The notes under the pieces are model-generated. The model did no database searches. It was not told where the DNA came from and saw only the letters and a list, made by a program, of their open reading frames with translations. Of a DNA stretch of 25,945 nucleotides, positions 18,544 to 25,945 are shown piece by piece. Each line of letters opens with the position of its first letter. The first letter of the stretch is position 1. The translations under genes were made by a program, and so were the position numbers. This stretch comes from CAIWXH01 sp964555675 (GTDB lineage Bacteria; Chloroflexota; Chloroflexia; Chloroflexales; Chloroflexaceae), in assembly GCA_964555675.1 (NCBI GenBank), contig CAZKTU010000076.1, positions 1-25,945 on the forward strand, read 5' to 3'.

Positions 18544-18608
18544 CCCGGCGCCCATGGTGAGACAGCCATCGCCTGCGGGTGGGCGACGGAGGAGATGGAA
18601 GGGCTGGC

Positions 18609-18628
18609 GCCGGCTCTGGCGAGCCGGC
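18609..18628 (-). terminator. Hairpin downstream of the GT2 gene, possible terminator
   Basis: GCCGGCTC (18609-18616) and GAGCCGGC (18621-18628) form an 8-bp stem with a four-base loop, 22 bases after the stop of the GT2 gene in its direction of transcription. There is no clear U-tract after it, so it may be a weak or factor-assisted terminator or an RNA-stabilising hairpin. Confidence 0.4.
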
Positions 18629-18650
18629 CCGACCTCGTTAGGGTGCGGTC

Positions 18651-19421
18651 CTACGCCTCTGCGTAGACGCCGCGCAGGTCGTTGAGCCTGATGCGGGCGA
18701 GATCCTTGAGGAAGCGCCTGGCCTCTTTGAGCGCGTCGACCTTGGAGCCGGGGGCGTCGACCCAGGCCACCGGCACCTCGGCGACTCTGTAGCCCAGGCG
18801 GGCGGCCAGGTAGAGGATCTCGAGGTCGAAGGAGAAGCCCATGAGGGTCTGGGCCCCGTGCAGACGGCGCGCCACGGCCTGAGTGTAGAGCTTGAAGCCG
18901 CACTGGGTGTCGCGCACGCCGACGCGCAGCCCATAGCGCACGATCGCGCGCAGGCCGCCGCTCATCAGCCGGCGCAGGGGCGAGCGGTGGGTCTCTTCGG
19001 CCCCATCGGCGGCCCGCGAGCCCACGGCGATGTCGTACTGGCCGCTCTCGAGCTTCGCGAGCAGCTTCGTCACCTCCTCGATCGGCGTCGAGTTGTCGGC
19101 GTCCGAGAAGAGCACATAGCGGCCCTGGGCGGCCAGCATACCGCGGCGCACGGCGCTGCCCTTGCCGCCATTTTGCGGCGCGCGCAGCACGCGCAGGTTG
19201 GCGAGGGCCAGCTCGTCGCAGAGGTCGGGCGTGCCGTCCTTCGAGCCGTCATCGGCGACGATCAGCTCCCAGGCGAAGCCGAGGGTGCTGACGTACGAGG
19301 CGATGGCGCCGATCGTGGGCACGATGCGCACGGCCTCGTTGTAGGCGGGGATGACGACGGACAGGTGGGGCTGCTCGACGATCGGGGTGGTTTTCCAGGA
19401 CTCGTAGGCGGCGTAGGTCAT
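18651..19421 (-). CDS. GT2 polyprenyl/dolichyl-phosphate sugar synthase-like glycosyltransferase (Alg5-like)
   Basis: The 256-residue GT-A enzyme carries LSVVIPAYNEA (20-30), VADDGSKDGT (55-64), the metal-binding FSDADNSTP (105-113, Asp107/Asp109), AVGSRA (132-137) and RDTQCGFKLY (170-179). This set is typical of the dolichyl-phosphate beta-glucosyltransferase (Alg5/DPG synthase) branch, which moves a hexose from a nucleotide sugar to polyprenyl phosphate. There is no C-terminal membrane segment, so it is probably a peripheral membrane enzyme. I chose ATG 19421 because GAGGG lies five bases upstream and homology starts soon after; the longer open frame to 19520 adds a Pro-rich, low-complexity lead. 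The product could feed the PIG-V-like transferase encoded downstream, a link suggested by chemistry and gene order. Confidence 0.88.
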   Translation of the reverse strand: MTYAAYESWKTTPIVEQPHLSVVIPAYNEAVRIVPTIGAIASYVSTLGFAWELIVADDGSKDGTPDLCDELALANLRVLRAPQNGGKGSAVRRGMLAAQGRYVLFSDADNSTPIEEVTKLLAKLESGQYDIAVGSRAADGAEETHRSPLRRLMSGGLRAIVRYGLRVGVRDTQCGFKLYTQAVARRLHGAQTLMGFSFDLEILYLAARLGYRVAEVPVAWVDAPGSKVDALKEARRFLKDLARIRLNDLRGVYAEA

Positions 19422-19809
19422 GGCGTCCCTCTGGGTGCAATGGCGGTGGGTAGAAGGGATGCCGGGGGGACAGTGTGGCGCGTCCGGGGGATCGTCGGGG
19501 GGTGGCAAATCAGGGCTCAACGACGATGCGGCGGGGGTGCGTCATTCGCTGTCCGCTCGGCCTATGGGGGGGCGGCCGCCCTGGGGGAGTATGCGGCCTC
19601 GTTGCGACGAGCCTACCCCCGCGACGCCGGTACTAGCAAGACACGCACATGACAGAAAGATTACAGGCGCTCGCGGCCGGGGTCCGCTGTCATCTTGCAG
19701 TAATCTGACTCGCTCGTCATTTTGGCCCGCCGGGTGTAGCCTCAGGCTGTGGCGATCCTCCGCGCCACGCGACCACCCCATCGCAGCATCTATTTCGCAG
19801 AGGTGGAAC
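19422..19809. promoter_or_regulatory. Divergent intergenic region (388 bp) with inverted repeats
   Basis: No gene is supported here; frames that stay open read as low-complexity. The region separates the leftward GT2 gene from the rightward surface-protein gene, so it should hold both promoters. Two inverted pairs overlap: ATGACAG (19649-19655) with CTGTCAT (19687-19693), and AGATTAC (19658-19664) with GTAATCT (19700-19706). A promoter-like pair for the + strand is TTGCAG (19695-19700) and CATTTT (19718-19723), spaced 17 bases; the second box matches weakly. The repeats overlap this pair, as an operator would. Confidence 0.4.
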
Positions 19810-22800
19810 GTGAAGCCAATCCGCGTGCTCGTGTCGCTGAGCGCCCTGCTCGGCCTGCTCCTGAGTCTGAACCCCGCGCCTGCACGCGCCGCGACGGCCG
19901 CCCAAACCCCCGGCGCCCCCAGCTTGCAATTAACCCAGAGCGTGAGCGCCGAGCCGCTGCTCGGCGGCCAGGTCGGCTTCACCCTGACGCTGCGCAACCT
20001 TGGCGCGACCCCCGTGGTCGATAAGGGCTACAACCTCACAATCACCGACACCCTGCCCCTCGGCCTGAGCTTCGCCGCGGCCGACCCGCCGCCGTCGCTG
20101 GTGGCGCCCCAGGCCGACGGCACGACCCAGATCGTCTGGGACAATTTGGCCGACCTCGAGGTCGCCGAAGAGCTAACCCTCAGCCTCACTGCTACCCTGA
20201 GCGCCGCGCTAACCGTGGCCGATACGCGGGTGAATCTGGCCGGCGCGCGGCTGAATACCGCCCCGGACAACAGCGGGGGCTGGGTCGAGGCCACGAGCAG
20301 CCTGAGCTTCAAGCCCCAGGCCGTCGACATCGAGCTGGCCGCCCTCCCGTCGAGCGCAGTGGCCCAGGCCAGTGGGGCCGGCGAGTTGGCCGCCGCGCCG
20401 GGCGCGCGCCCTGGCGCCGACTGGCCCTACCGCTACCAGGTGACGCTGCGCAATAACAAGCTTGGCCCGAGCACAAATGTGGTCGCCCTGGTGACCCTGC
20501 CGCCGGGAGTCGCCTACCTGGGCGCGGCCACGATCAGCGCGAACGGCGGCGGCGCCACGGCCGTGCCGACGCTGACCCTGGCCCTGGACGGCAGCCTCGA
20601 GCTGCGCTGGGGGCTGGGGGCGCTGGCCACGGCCCGCTACGACGACCCGGTCTTGATCAGCTTCGACGCCGCCGTGCCCTACGCATTCCGTACTGCTGCC
20701 GACACAGCTGCGACCGTGGGCGCCTTCGCCGGCCCGATGAGCGGCGCGCCCATCGCCGAGGATCTGGCGCTGCCGGCCAGCTACGAAGCCAGGGCGACCT
20801 ATAGCGGGGTCGCCACCGCCGATGGCACGGCTTCGACACCCACCGACGACGCCCCGACGAGCGTGCGGGCCGCCTACCTCACCCTCGACAAGCGCGTGAC
20901 CCCGGGCACGGTGGGGATCGGGACGGTGATCAGCTACACCCTCGATCTCTATGTCTCTGAGTACTACACTGCGACGAATGTGGTGGTGACCGACACGCTG
21001 CCCGACGGCCTCAGCTACGTCGATGACAGCGCCAGCCTCGCGCCGAGCGGCTTTGCCCTCGACGCGCCGGGCCCAGGGCAGACCACCTTGACCTGGTCGG
21101 TGCCCGCCGAGCAGACTGTTCCCGGGGCGCGTTATAGCATCAGCTTCCAGGCAACGGTTGATGCGACCTATAGCGCGCCGCCCAACGCAGGCCAGCCCGT
21201 GGTCTCGGGCGACCGCCTGACCAATCTGGCGAGCGTCGCCGGCGACTGGAGCGACGCGAACGACACGGTCCGCCTCGGCGCGACCACCCCGGACGAAGAT
21301 CGCGCCGCGGTCGGCACGCTCATGCCCAGCTTCAGCAAAGCGGTGCGCGACCCGCAGTCGGGCCAGTGGGTCGCGCGCGCCGCCGCCTTCACCGGCGACA
21401 CCCTGCGCTTCCGCCTGAGCTTCAGCAGCGCTGCGACGATCGACGCGAAGGCGATCGTCATTCGCGACTTCCTGCCGCGCGGCATGACCTATGTCGCCGG
21501 CAGCGCTGCGCACACCAGCTCCGGCAGCTTCAGCGACGGCCCCGGCTGCGCGGCAGCGCCGAGCGCGCCCAGCCTGGGCACGCTCAATGGCCTGCAGTTC
21601 CTCGAGTGGCGGCTCTGCAACGTCGCCCGCGGCAGCAGTTGGGAGGTCACCCTCGACGCGAAGCTCGGCGACATCCCGAATGTCCAGCCCGGCTGGATCG
21701 TGGCCAATTTCGGCAAGCTCAGCGGCATGAATACGGCGGCCGCAGCCTACAGTCTGCGCCAGAGCGCGACCGTCGACTACAACGCGCCCCAGCTCCAGCT
21801 GGTCAAGACGGCCTCGCCACGCACGAATCTGATTGGCGGCAGCGTGGTCACCTACAGCATCAGGGTGACCAATAGCGGCAAGGCCACAGCCTACAACCTG
21901 GTCGTGAGCGACAGCGTGCCCGCCGACCTGCTGGTCGCGGCCAGCGGCGGCAGCGCCAGCCCCAGGGCGAGCAGCTACAGCACCACGGCGGGCAGCCCCT
22001 CGACTGGCGCGGGCGGCACACTGAGCTGGAGTAGCGTGGCCAGCCTGGCGCCCAACGCGGTGCAGACCTTCACCTACCAGGCCACGGTGCCGGCGGGGTT
22101 GCCCGCCGGGGCCCAGATGACCAACCTGGCCAGCGTCGCCTACAACAGCCGCGCCGATAATGCCGGCCACCAGTGGGCGGCCACCAGCGTCGTCGCCGAC
22201 CCGAACACCGACGACGAGAGCGTCTACACCAAGGGCGTCACCGCCAGCCTCGCCCCCAGCCCCGGCCTGGCCACGGTTGGCGAGATCGTGACCTGGACGG
22301 TGACCGGCAGCGTGGCGCCGGGCACGATCGCCTACTGGCCGGTGGTCCAGATCAACAGTCTGCCCGATGGGCTGGTCTACCTGCCTGGCGGCGATGCGGT
22401 GGTCAGCGCAACCCTCGACACCGCGCACCACACCCCGGCCACCCTGAGCAACGGGGCGCGCGAGGTGCGCTTCTTCCTCGAAACACTTGACAATACGGCT
22501 GGCGCCACCCCGCTGATCTTCACGGTCAGCTTCCGCAGCCTGGTCACAGGCTACAAAATCGGCAGCCCGGCCACGCTGCTGTGGGCGCAGTGCTGTATCG
22601 GCACCGCGACCGCGAATGCCTATGTCGGCTGGTACGACAGCACGGGCGGCTATAACGGCCAGGGCTTCGCCCATCACGGCCTCGAGACCAACCGCACCAC
22701 GCGCCGCAGCGGCAGGGCGACCGCCAACCTCGGCACACAGGTGCCCAACCTGCTGCTGGGCTACCGGGCCGACCAGACCCAGGTTGGCGCCGACGATACC

Positions 22801-25800
22801 GTCACGCTCACCGCGCAGGTGACCAATGTCGGTAACAGCATCGCCCACGACCTGGTGCTCACCGACACCCTGCCGAGCGGCGTGCAGTTCATCGCCACCC
22901 AATCGATGGGCGTGACCTACCCGCCCGGGTTCCCCGCCCAGAGCGACGTGTTCACCGACAGCAATCTCGCCGACGCGCAAGCCCTGAGTTACGAGCTGGG
23001 CACGCTGCACGTCGGCGCAACCTGGAGCGTGACCTTCACGGCCAAAGTCGACGCGGCGATCGGTGCGAGCCTCGACCTGACGACTCTGGCCCGGGTGGCC
23101 GCCTACGATACACGCCCGGGCCTGCCGCCGGATCGCAACGGCGACAGCCTGGCGGACCAGTGGCGCTTCGGCGGCCCCGCCGCGAGCGTGACCCTGGCGA
23201 CGCCCAGGGCCAGCATCGCCAAGACCGCAGATGTGGCCGGCGAGCTGACCTACGGCGGACCGATCACCTACACCCTCACGCTCCCGGCCACCCCGATCGA
23301 CGCGACGATCTACCAGGCGGTGGTGAGCGACCAGCTCGACGGGCGGCTGGCGATCGACAGCGTGAGCGGGGGCAGCGCCGTCGGGCGCAACGTCGGCGCG
23401 AGCTTCGCCAGCATCCCGCCGGGCGAGCAGCGCACCCTGGTCATTCGCGGGCATCTGCCGCTGGCGAGCTCGGCTCAGGATGGCGCGATCATCACCAATA
23501 CGGCGACCATGAGCCACCGCGACGGCAGCGTGGCGAGCAACACGGTGGCCAACACCATCGTCGCCCCAGCTCTGGCCGTGACGGCGATGGCCGACCGCGC
23601 CGAGCTGCAGGCCGGCGTGGCCCTGAACCTGACGATCACCCTGGCCAATCTCGGCCATGGGCTCGCCGCCGAGCCGCGGCTGAGCCTCACGCTGCCCGCC
23701 AACCTCAGCTATGTGCCCGGCTCGGCCCGCCTGGGCGAGGCCGACCTGGAGGACCCGACGGGCGGCGTCTGGGCCCTGCCCGAGCTGGCCGGCGCGAGCA
23801 GCCATACGCTGGTCTTCAGTGTGATACCCGCCGTTGCCGAGGCTGGCGCGGCCTATCCAGTCAGCGCCGCGGCGAGCGGGCGCGACAGCCTGGGCGCGGC
23901 CATCCCGCCCGACAACCGGGCCCGCGTGCCGGCCGACGACGACCTCGACGACGCGGCGACGGTGACACTCTACGGCCCGCTGAGCTGGAGCCAGGCGAGC
24001 AGTTTTGTGGTCTTCGAGGACCTGAAGAAGGTCGGCTGGTCGGACTGGGACTATAACGACTTCATCACGCGGGTCGACATCGAGCGCGGCCTCGATGGCG
24101 CGGGCAACCTGGCGGCGCTGCGCATTCACTACGAAGCGCTGGCACGGGGCGCCGGCTACGACCACAGCTTCTTGCAGCGGCTGCCGCTGGCGGGGGGCGG
24201 CGCGGCGCGGCTCGAGCTGCGCGACGGCGCCGGGTCGCCGCTGCTGACCCGCGACCAGGCCTTCGGCGAGGAAGATGCGCGCTTCACGATCTTCGAACGC
24301 ACGCGCAACGCACTGCCGCCCCCGCCGGGCGCCATGCACACCAACACGCCCGCCGCCCAGGCCGTCGCGGTGCCGGGCTACCAGGCCGACCTGACCGTCC
24401 TGCTCAACCAGGCCGAGGCGAACCCGAGCGACGCGCTGCCGCCCCTACCGTGGGACCCGTACATTCTGGTCCATAACACGGGGCAGGAGGTGCACCTGGT
24501 AGGGCCGGGGCGCCTGAACAACACCCAGCAGGTCAACGCCGCGTATGATCGGACGAGCCCCCTGGTCGGCTACGACCTGCCGCTGGCCCAGGCGTTCCCC
24601 ACGGCCTGGCGCTGGCCGATCGAGTATATCGGCATCTGGCAGGCCTACCCCCAATTTACGCGCTTTATCGCCACCGCAGGGCGCGAGCAGGCGAGCTGGT
24701 ACCAGAGCGGGGCGGCGGTGAGCGAGCGGATCTGGTCCGGCAGAAGCGCCGGCGCCCTGCTTCCCGCCAGCACGGGCGTGATCGTATCGCGCTACTTTAG
24801 CGGCCCTGTGGTGGCCGACCTGACCGGCGACGGTCGTCCCGAGCTGGTGACCGGCAACCTGCTGGCCAACCGGGTCGAGGTGTACGACACGCTGATGCGC
24901 CCGCTGGCCGGCTGGCCGCAGGCGACCGGCGGCGGGGTCAAAGCGGCGCCCCTCGTGGCTGACCTGAACGGCGACGGCTCGCCCGAGGTGCTGGCCGGCG
25001 CCGAGGACGGCAGGCTCTACGCCTGGCACGCCAGCGGCGCGGCGGTCGCCGGGTGGCCGGTGCGCCTCGGCGACGACCAGAGCACCGACTATCGGGTGCT
25101 CGCCACGCCTGCGGTCGGCGACCTCGACGCCGACGGGCGCCCCGAGGTGATCGTGCCGCTCGCCGATGGGCGCCTGTACGCGCTGCGGGCCGACGGTACG
25201 CCCTGGTGGGGTGTAAGCCTGGGCGAGGAGCGCGACAGCTTCGGCAGCCAGGTGCTGAATAGCTCGCCACGCCTGGCCGACCTCGACGGCGACGGGCGCC
25301 CCGAGATCGTGGTCGGCTCCTCAGACGGCAAGCTCTATGTCTTCGACGGCGACGGCGCGCTCCGCTGGAGCTACCAGACCGGCGACATGATCCTCGGGGC
25401 GCCGGCGGTGGCAGACTTCGTCGCGGCGCGGCCCGGGCCCGAGGTGGCGGTGGCCTCAGGTGATGGTTATGTCTATCTACTGGGCGCCGACGGCGGCCTG
25501 GTCTGGCGGCGGGTGACCCGCTGGACGATTCGCTCGACCCCGGTGGCGGCCGACCTCGACGGCGACGGGCAGCCCGAGCTGATCGTGGGCGCCGACGACA
25601 GCAGGGTCTATGCCTGGAGGGGCAGCGGAACACCCCTGGCGGGCTGGCCACGCACAACCGGCGGCCCGGTCTTCGCCGCGCCGGCGGTGGGCGACCTCGA
25701 CGGCGACGGCGACCTCGAGGTGGTCGCGGGCGCCGAGGACGGGCGGGTTTACGCCTGGGGCCACGACGGCCAGGCGCTGGACGGCTGGCCGCGCGATGCG

Positions 25801-25941
25801 GCTGCGGCGGTCAAGGGCACGCCGGCCCTGGCCAACCTCGACGCCGACCCGGCCCTCGAGGTGGTCATCGCCGACCTGGGCGGGGCGCTCCGTTCAACGG
25901 GCACGCTCCAGACCTTTGTGCCGCTACTTCAGCAACGCTGA
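19810..25941 (+). CDS. Large secreted protein: DUF11 repeats, LruC-like domain, FG-GAP/VCBS-type propeller
   Basis: The 2043-residue protein starts at GTG with AGAGG six bases upstream; the open frame continues upstream but without a coding look. A signal peptide (1-27, cleavage after APARA) is followed by nine DUF11-like repeats starting near 38, 171, 357, 505, 659, 805, 981, 1134 and 1255 (pattern: T----V-VGD-V-YT...VTDTLPDGLSYV). A LruC/DUF4842-like domain lies at about 1395-1620 (VFEDL at 1401, DYND at 1414). The C-terminus has eight Asp-rich motifs of the VADLDGDGRPE type near 1668, 1716, 1769, 1822, 1867, 1913, 1960 and 2007, the fifth and eighth degenerate, with YAW---G-PLAGWP between them: a calcium-binding beta-propeller. 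It ends FVPLLQQR. No LPXTG or SLH motif is seen. Likely a surface adhesin or structural protein; function not proved. Confidence 0.85.
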   Translation: MKPIRVLVSLSALLGLLLSLNPAPARAATAAQTPGAPSLQLTQSVSAEPLLGGQVGFTLTLRNLGATPVVDKGYNLTITDTLPLGLSFAAADPPPSLVAPQADGTTQIVWDNLADLEVAEELTLSLTATLSAALTVADTRVNLAGARLNTAPDNSGGWVEATSSLSFKPQAVDIELAALPSSAVAQASGAGELAAAPGARPGADWPYRYQVTLRNNKLGPSTNVVALVTLPPGVAYLGAATISANGGGATAVPTLTLALDGSLELRWGLGALATARYDDPVLISFDAAVPYAFRTAADTAATVGAFAGPMSGAPIAEDLALPASYEARATYSGVATADGTASTPTDDAPTSVRAAYLTLDKRVTPGTVGIGTVISYTLDLYVSEYYTATNVVVTDTLPDGLSYVDDSASLAPSGFALDAPGPGQTTLTWSVPAEQTVPGARYSISFQATVDATYSAPPNAGQPVVSGDRLTNLASVAGDWSDANDTVRLGATTPDEDRAAVGTLMPSFSKAVRDPQSGQWVARAAAFTGDTLRFRLSFSSAATIDAKAIVIRDFLPRGMTYVAGSAAHTSSGSFSDGPGCAAAPSAPSLGTLNGLQFLEWRLCNVARGSSWEVTLDAKLGDIPNVQPGWIVANFGKLSGMNTAAAAYSLRQSATVDYNAPQLQLVKTASPRTNLIGGSVVTYSIRVTNSGKATAYNLVVSDSVPADLLVAASGGSASPRASSYSTTAGSPSTGAGGTLSWSSVASLAPNAVQTFTYQATVPAGLPAGAQMTNLASVAYNSRADNAGHQWAATSVVADPNTDDESVYTKGVTASLAPSPGLATVGEIVTWTVTGSVAPGTIAYWPVVQINSLPDGLVYLPGGDAVVSATLDTAHHTPATLSNGAREVRFFLETLDNTAGATPLIFTVSFRSLVTGYKIGSPATLLWAQCCIGTATANAYVGWYDSTGGYNGQGFAHHGLETNRTTRRSGRATANLGTQVPNLLLGYRADQTQVGADDTVTLTAQVTNVGNSIAHDLVLTDTLPSGVQFIATQSMGVTYPPGFPAQSDVFTDSNLADAQALSYELGTLHVGATWSVTFTAKVDAAIGASLDLTTLARVAAYDTRPGLPPDRNGDSLADQWRFGGPAASVTLATPRASIAKTADVAGELTYGGPITYTLTLPATPIDATIYQAVVSDQLDGRLAIDSVSGGSAVGRNVGASFASIPPGEQRTLVIRGHLPLASSAQDGAIITNTATMSHRDGSVASNTVANTIVAPALAVTAMADRAELQAGVALNLTITLANLGHGLAAEPRLSLTLPANLSYVPGSARLGEADLEDPTGGVWALPELAGASSHTLVFSVIPAVAEAGAAYPVSAAASGRDSLGAAIPPDNRARVPADDDLDDAATVTLYGPLSWSQASSFVVFEDLKKVGWSDWDYNDFITRVDIERGLDGAGNLAALRIHYEALARGAGYDHSFLQRLPLAGGGAARLELRDGAGSPLLTRDQAFGEEDARFTIFERTRNALPPPPGAMHTNTPAAQAVAVPGYQADLTVLLNQAEANPSDALPPLPWDPYILVHNTGQEVHLVGPGRLNNTQQVNAAYDRTSPLVGYDLPLAQAFPTAWRWPIEYIGIWQAYPQFTRFIATAGREQASWYQSGAAVSERIWSGRSAGALLPASTGVIVSRYFSGPVVADLTGDGRPELVTGNLLANRVEVYDTLMRPLAGWPQATGGGVKAAPLVADLNGDGSPEVLAGAEDGRLYAWHASGAAVAGWPVRLGDDQSTDYRVLATPAVGDLDADGRPEVIVPLADGRLYALRADGTPWWGVSLGEERDSFGSQVLNSSPRLADLDGDGRPEIVVGSSDGKLYVFDGDGALRWSYQTGDMILGAPAVADFVAARPGPEVAVASGDGYVYLLGADGGLVWRRVTRWTIRSTPVAADLDGDGQPELIVGADDSRVYAWRGSGTPLAGWPRTTGGPVFAAPAVGDLDGDGDLEVVAGAEDGRVYAWGHDGQALDGWPRDAAAAVKGTPALANLDADPALEVVIADLGGALRSTGTLQTFVPLLQQR

Positions 25942-25945
25942 GCGG

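Noticed and set aside
17184..18569. N-terminal extension of the first STAS frame up to 18569
   Set aside because: It mirrors the GT4 gene out of frame. The strong GAGGAGG site before 17183 and normal STAS size support the short protein.
19420..19809. N-terminal extension of the surface protein
   Set aside because: The signal peptide begins at residue 1 of the GTG 19810 start; the upstream translation has no coding character and would bury the signal peptide internally.
20209..24339. A 1376-codon open frame on the - strand opposite the surface protein
   Set aside because: It mirrors the + strand gene, whose signal peptide, DUF11 pattern and propeller motifs are clear. The reverse translation is rich in Arg, Gly, Ala and His with no domain pattern, as expected for antisense frames in very GC-rich DNA.
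24811..25860. CRISPR-like or tandem DNA repeats at the 3' end of the surface-protein gene
   Set aside because: The repeated GACGGCGACGG-type strings encode Asp/Gly-rich propeller loops at 45-53 residue spacing within an open frame; this is protein repetition, not a DNA array.

Overview
The window is very GC-rich bacterial DNA with tightly packed genes. It carries several features typical of filamentous Chloroflexota (Chloroflexia, Roseiflexus/Kouleothrix-like): a large secreted protein with DUF11 repeats that ends in a short VPL-type hydrophobic tail, a PIG-V-like glycosyltransferase, and MoxR/DUF58/transglutaminase-type genes. The phylum assignment is an inference from gene content and sequence style, not from a database search. 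I see no rRNA, tRNA, CRISPR array, transposase or phage gene.

Region 1 (1-4582, + strand): the tail of an upstream gene, a DUF58 membrane protein, a TgpA-like membrane transglutaminase with a C-terminal DUF4129-like segment, and a YghZ/Gpr-type aldo/keto reductase. The first three are linked by a 4-base stop/start overlap and a 1-base gap, so they look like one operon. Region 2 (4616-8521, - strand): a 1301-residue hybrid histidine kinase (GAF-GAF-GAF-PAS-HisKA-HATPase-REC-REC-HPt), convergent with region 1.

Region 3 (8554-19421, - strand) is the most interesting part. Read in the direction of transcription it holds: a GT2 polyprenyl-phosphate-sugar synthase-like enzyme; a GT4 glycosyltransferase; a complete partner-switching regulatory set (STAS protein, GAF-SpoIIE phosphatase, HATPase anti-sigma-like kinase, second STAS protein, single-domain response regulator); a membrane-anchored protein with two tandem LamG/DUF1080-like domains; a polysaccharide flippase with an extra soluble C-terminal domain; a PIG-V-like polyprenol-dependent glycosyltransferase; and a polysaccharide pyruvyl transferase. 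Many of these genes overlap by 1-11 bases (GTGA, ATGA and TAATG junctions), which points to translational coupling. No sigma factor gene is in the window. A reasonable hypothesis is that a phosphorylation-controlled STAS switch governs synthesis or export of a surface glycan, with the LamG-like protein as an envelope component. A related GC-rich palindrome with a conserved flank occurs twice in this cluster, in opposite orientations.

Region 4 (19422-25945, + strand): a 388-bp divergent intergenic region with nested inverted repeats and a weak promoter-like pair, then a 2043-residue secreted protein with nine DUF11-like repeats, a LruC-like domain, an eight-motif FG-GAP/VCBS-type beta-propeller and the C-terminal tail FVPLLQQR. 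It could be a surface or filament protein displayed on, or modified by, the glycan machinery next door; that link is inferred from adjacency only. Several start codons given here differ from the longest open frame, because ribosome-binding sites and stop/start overlaps indicate shorter proteins.
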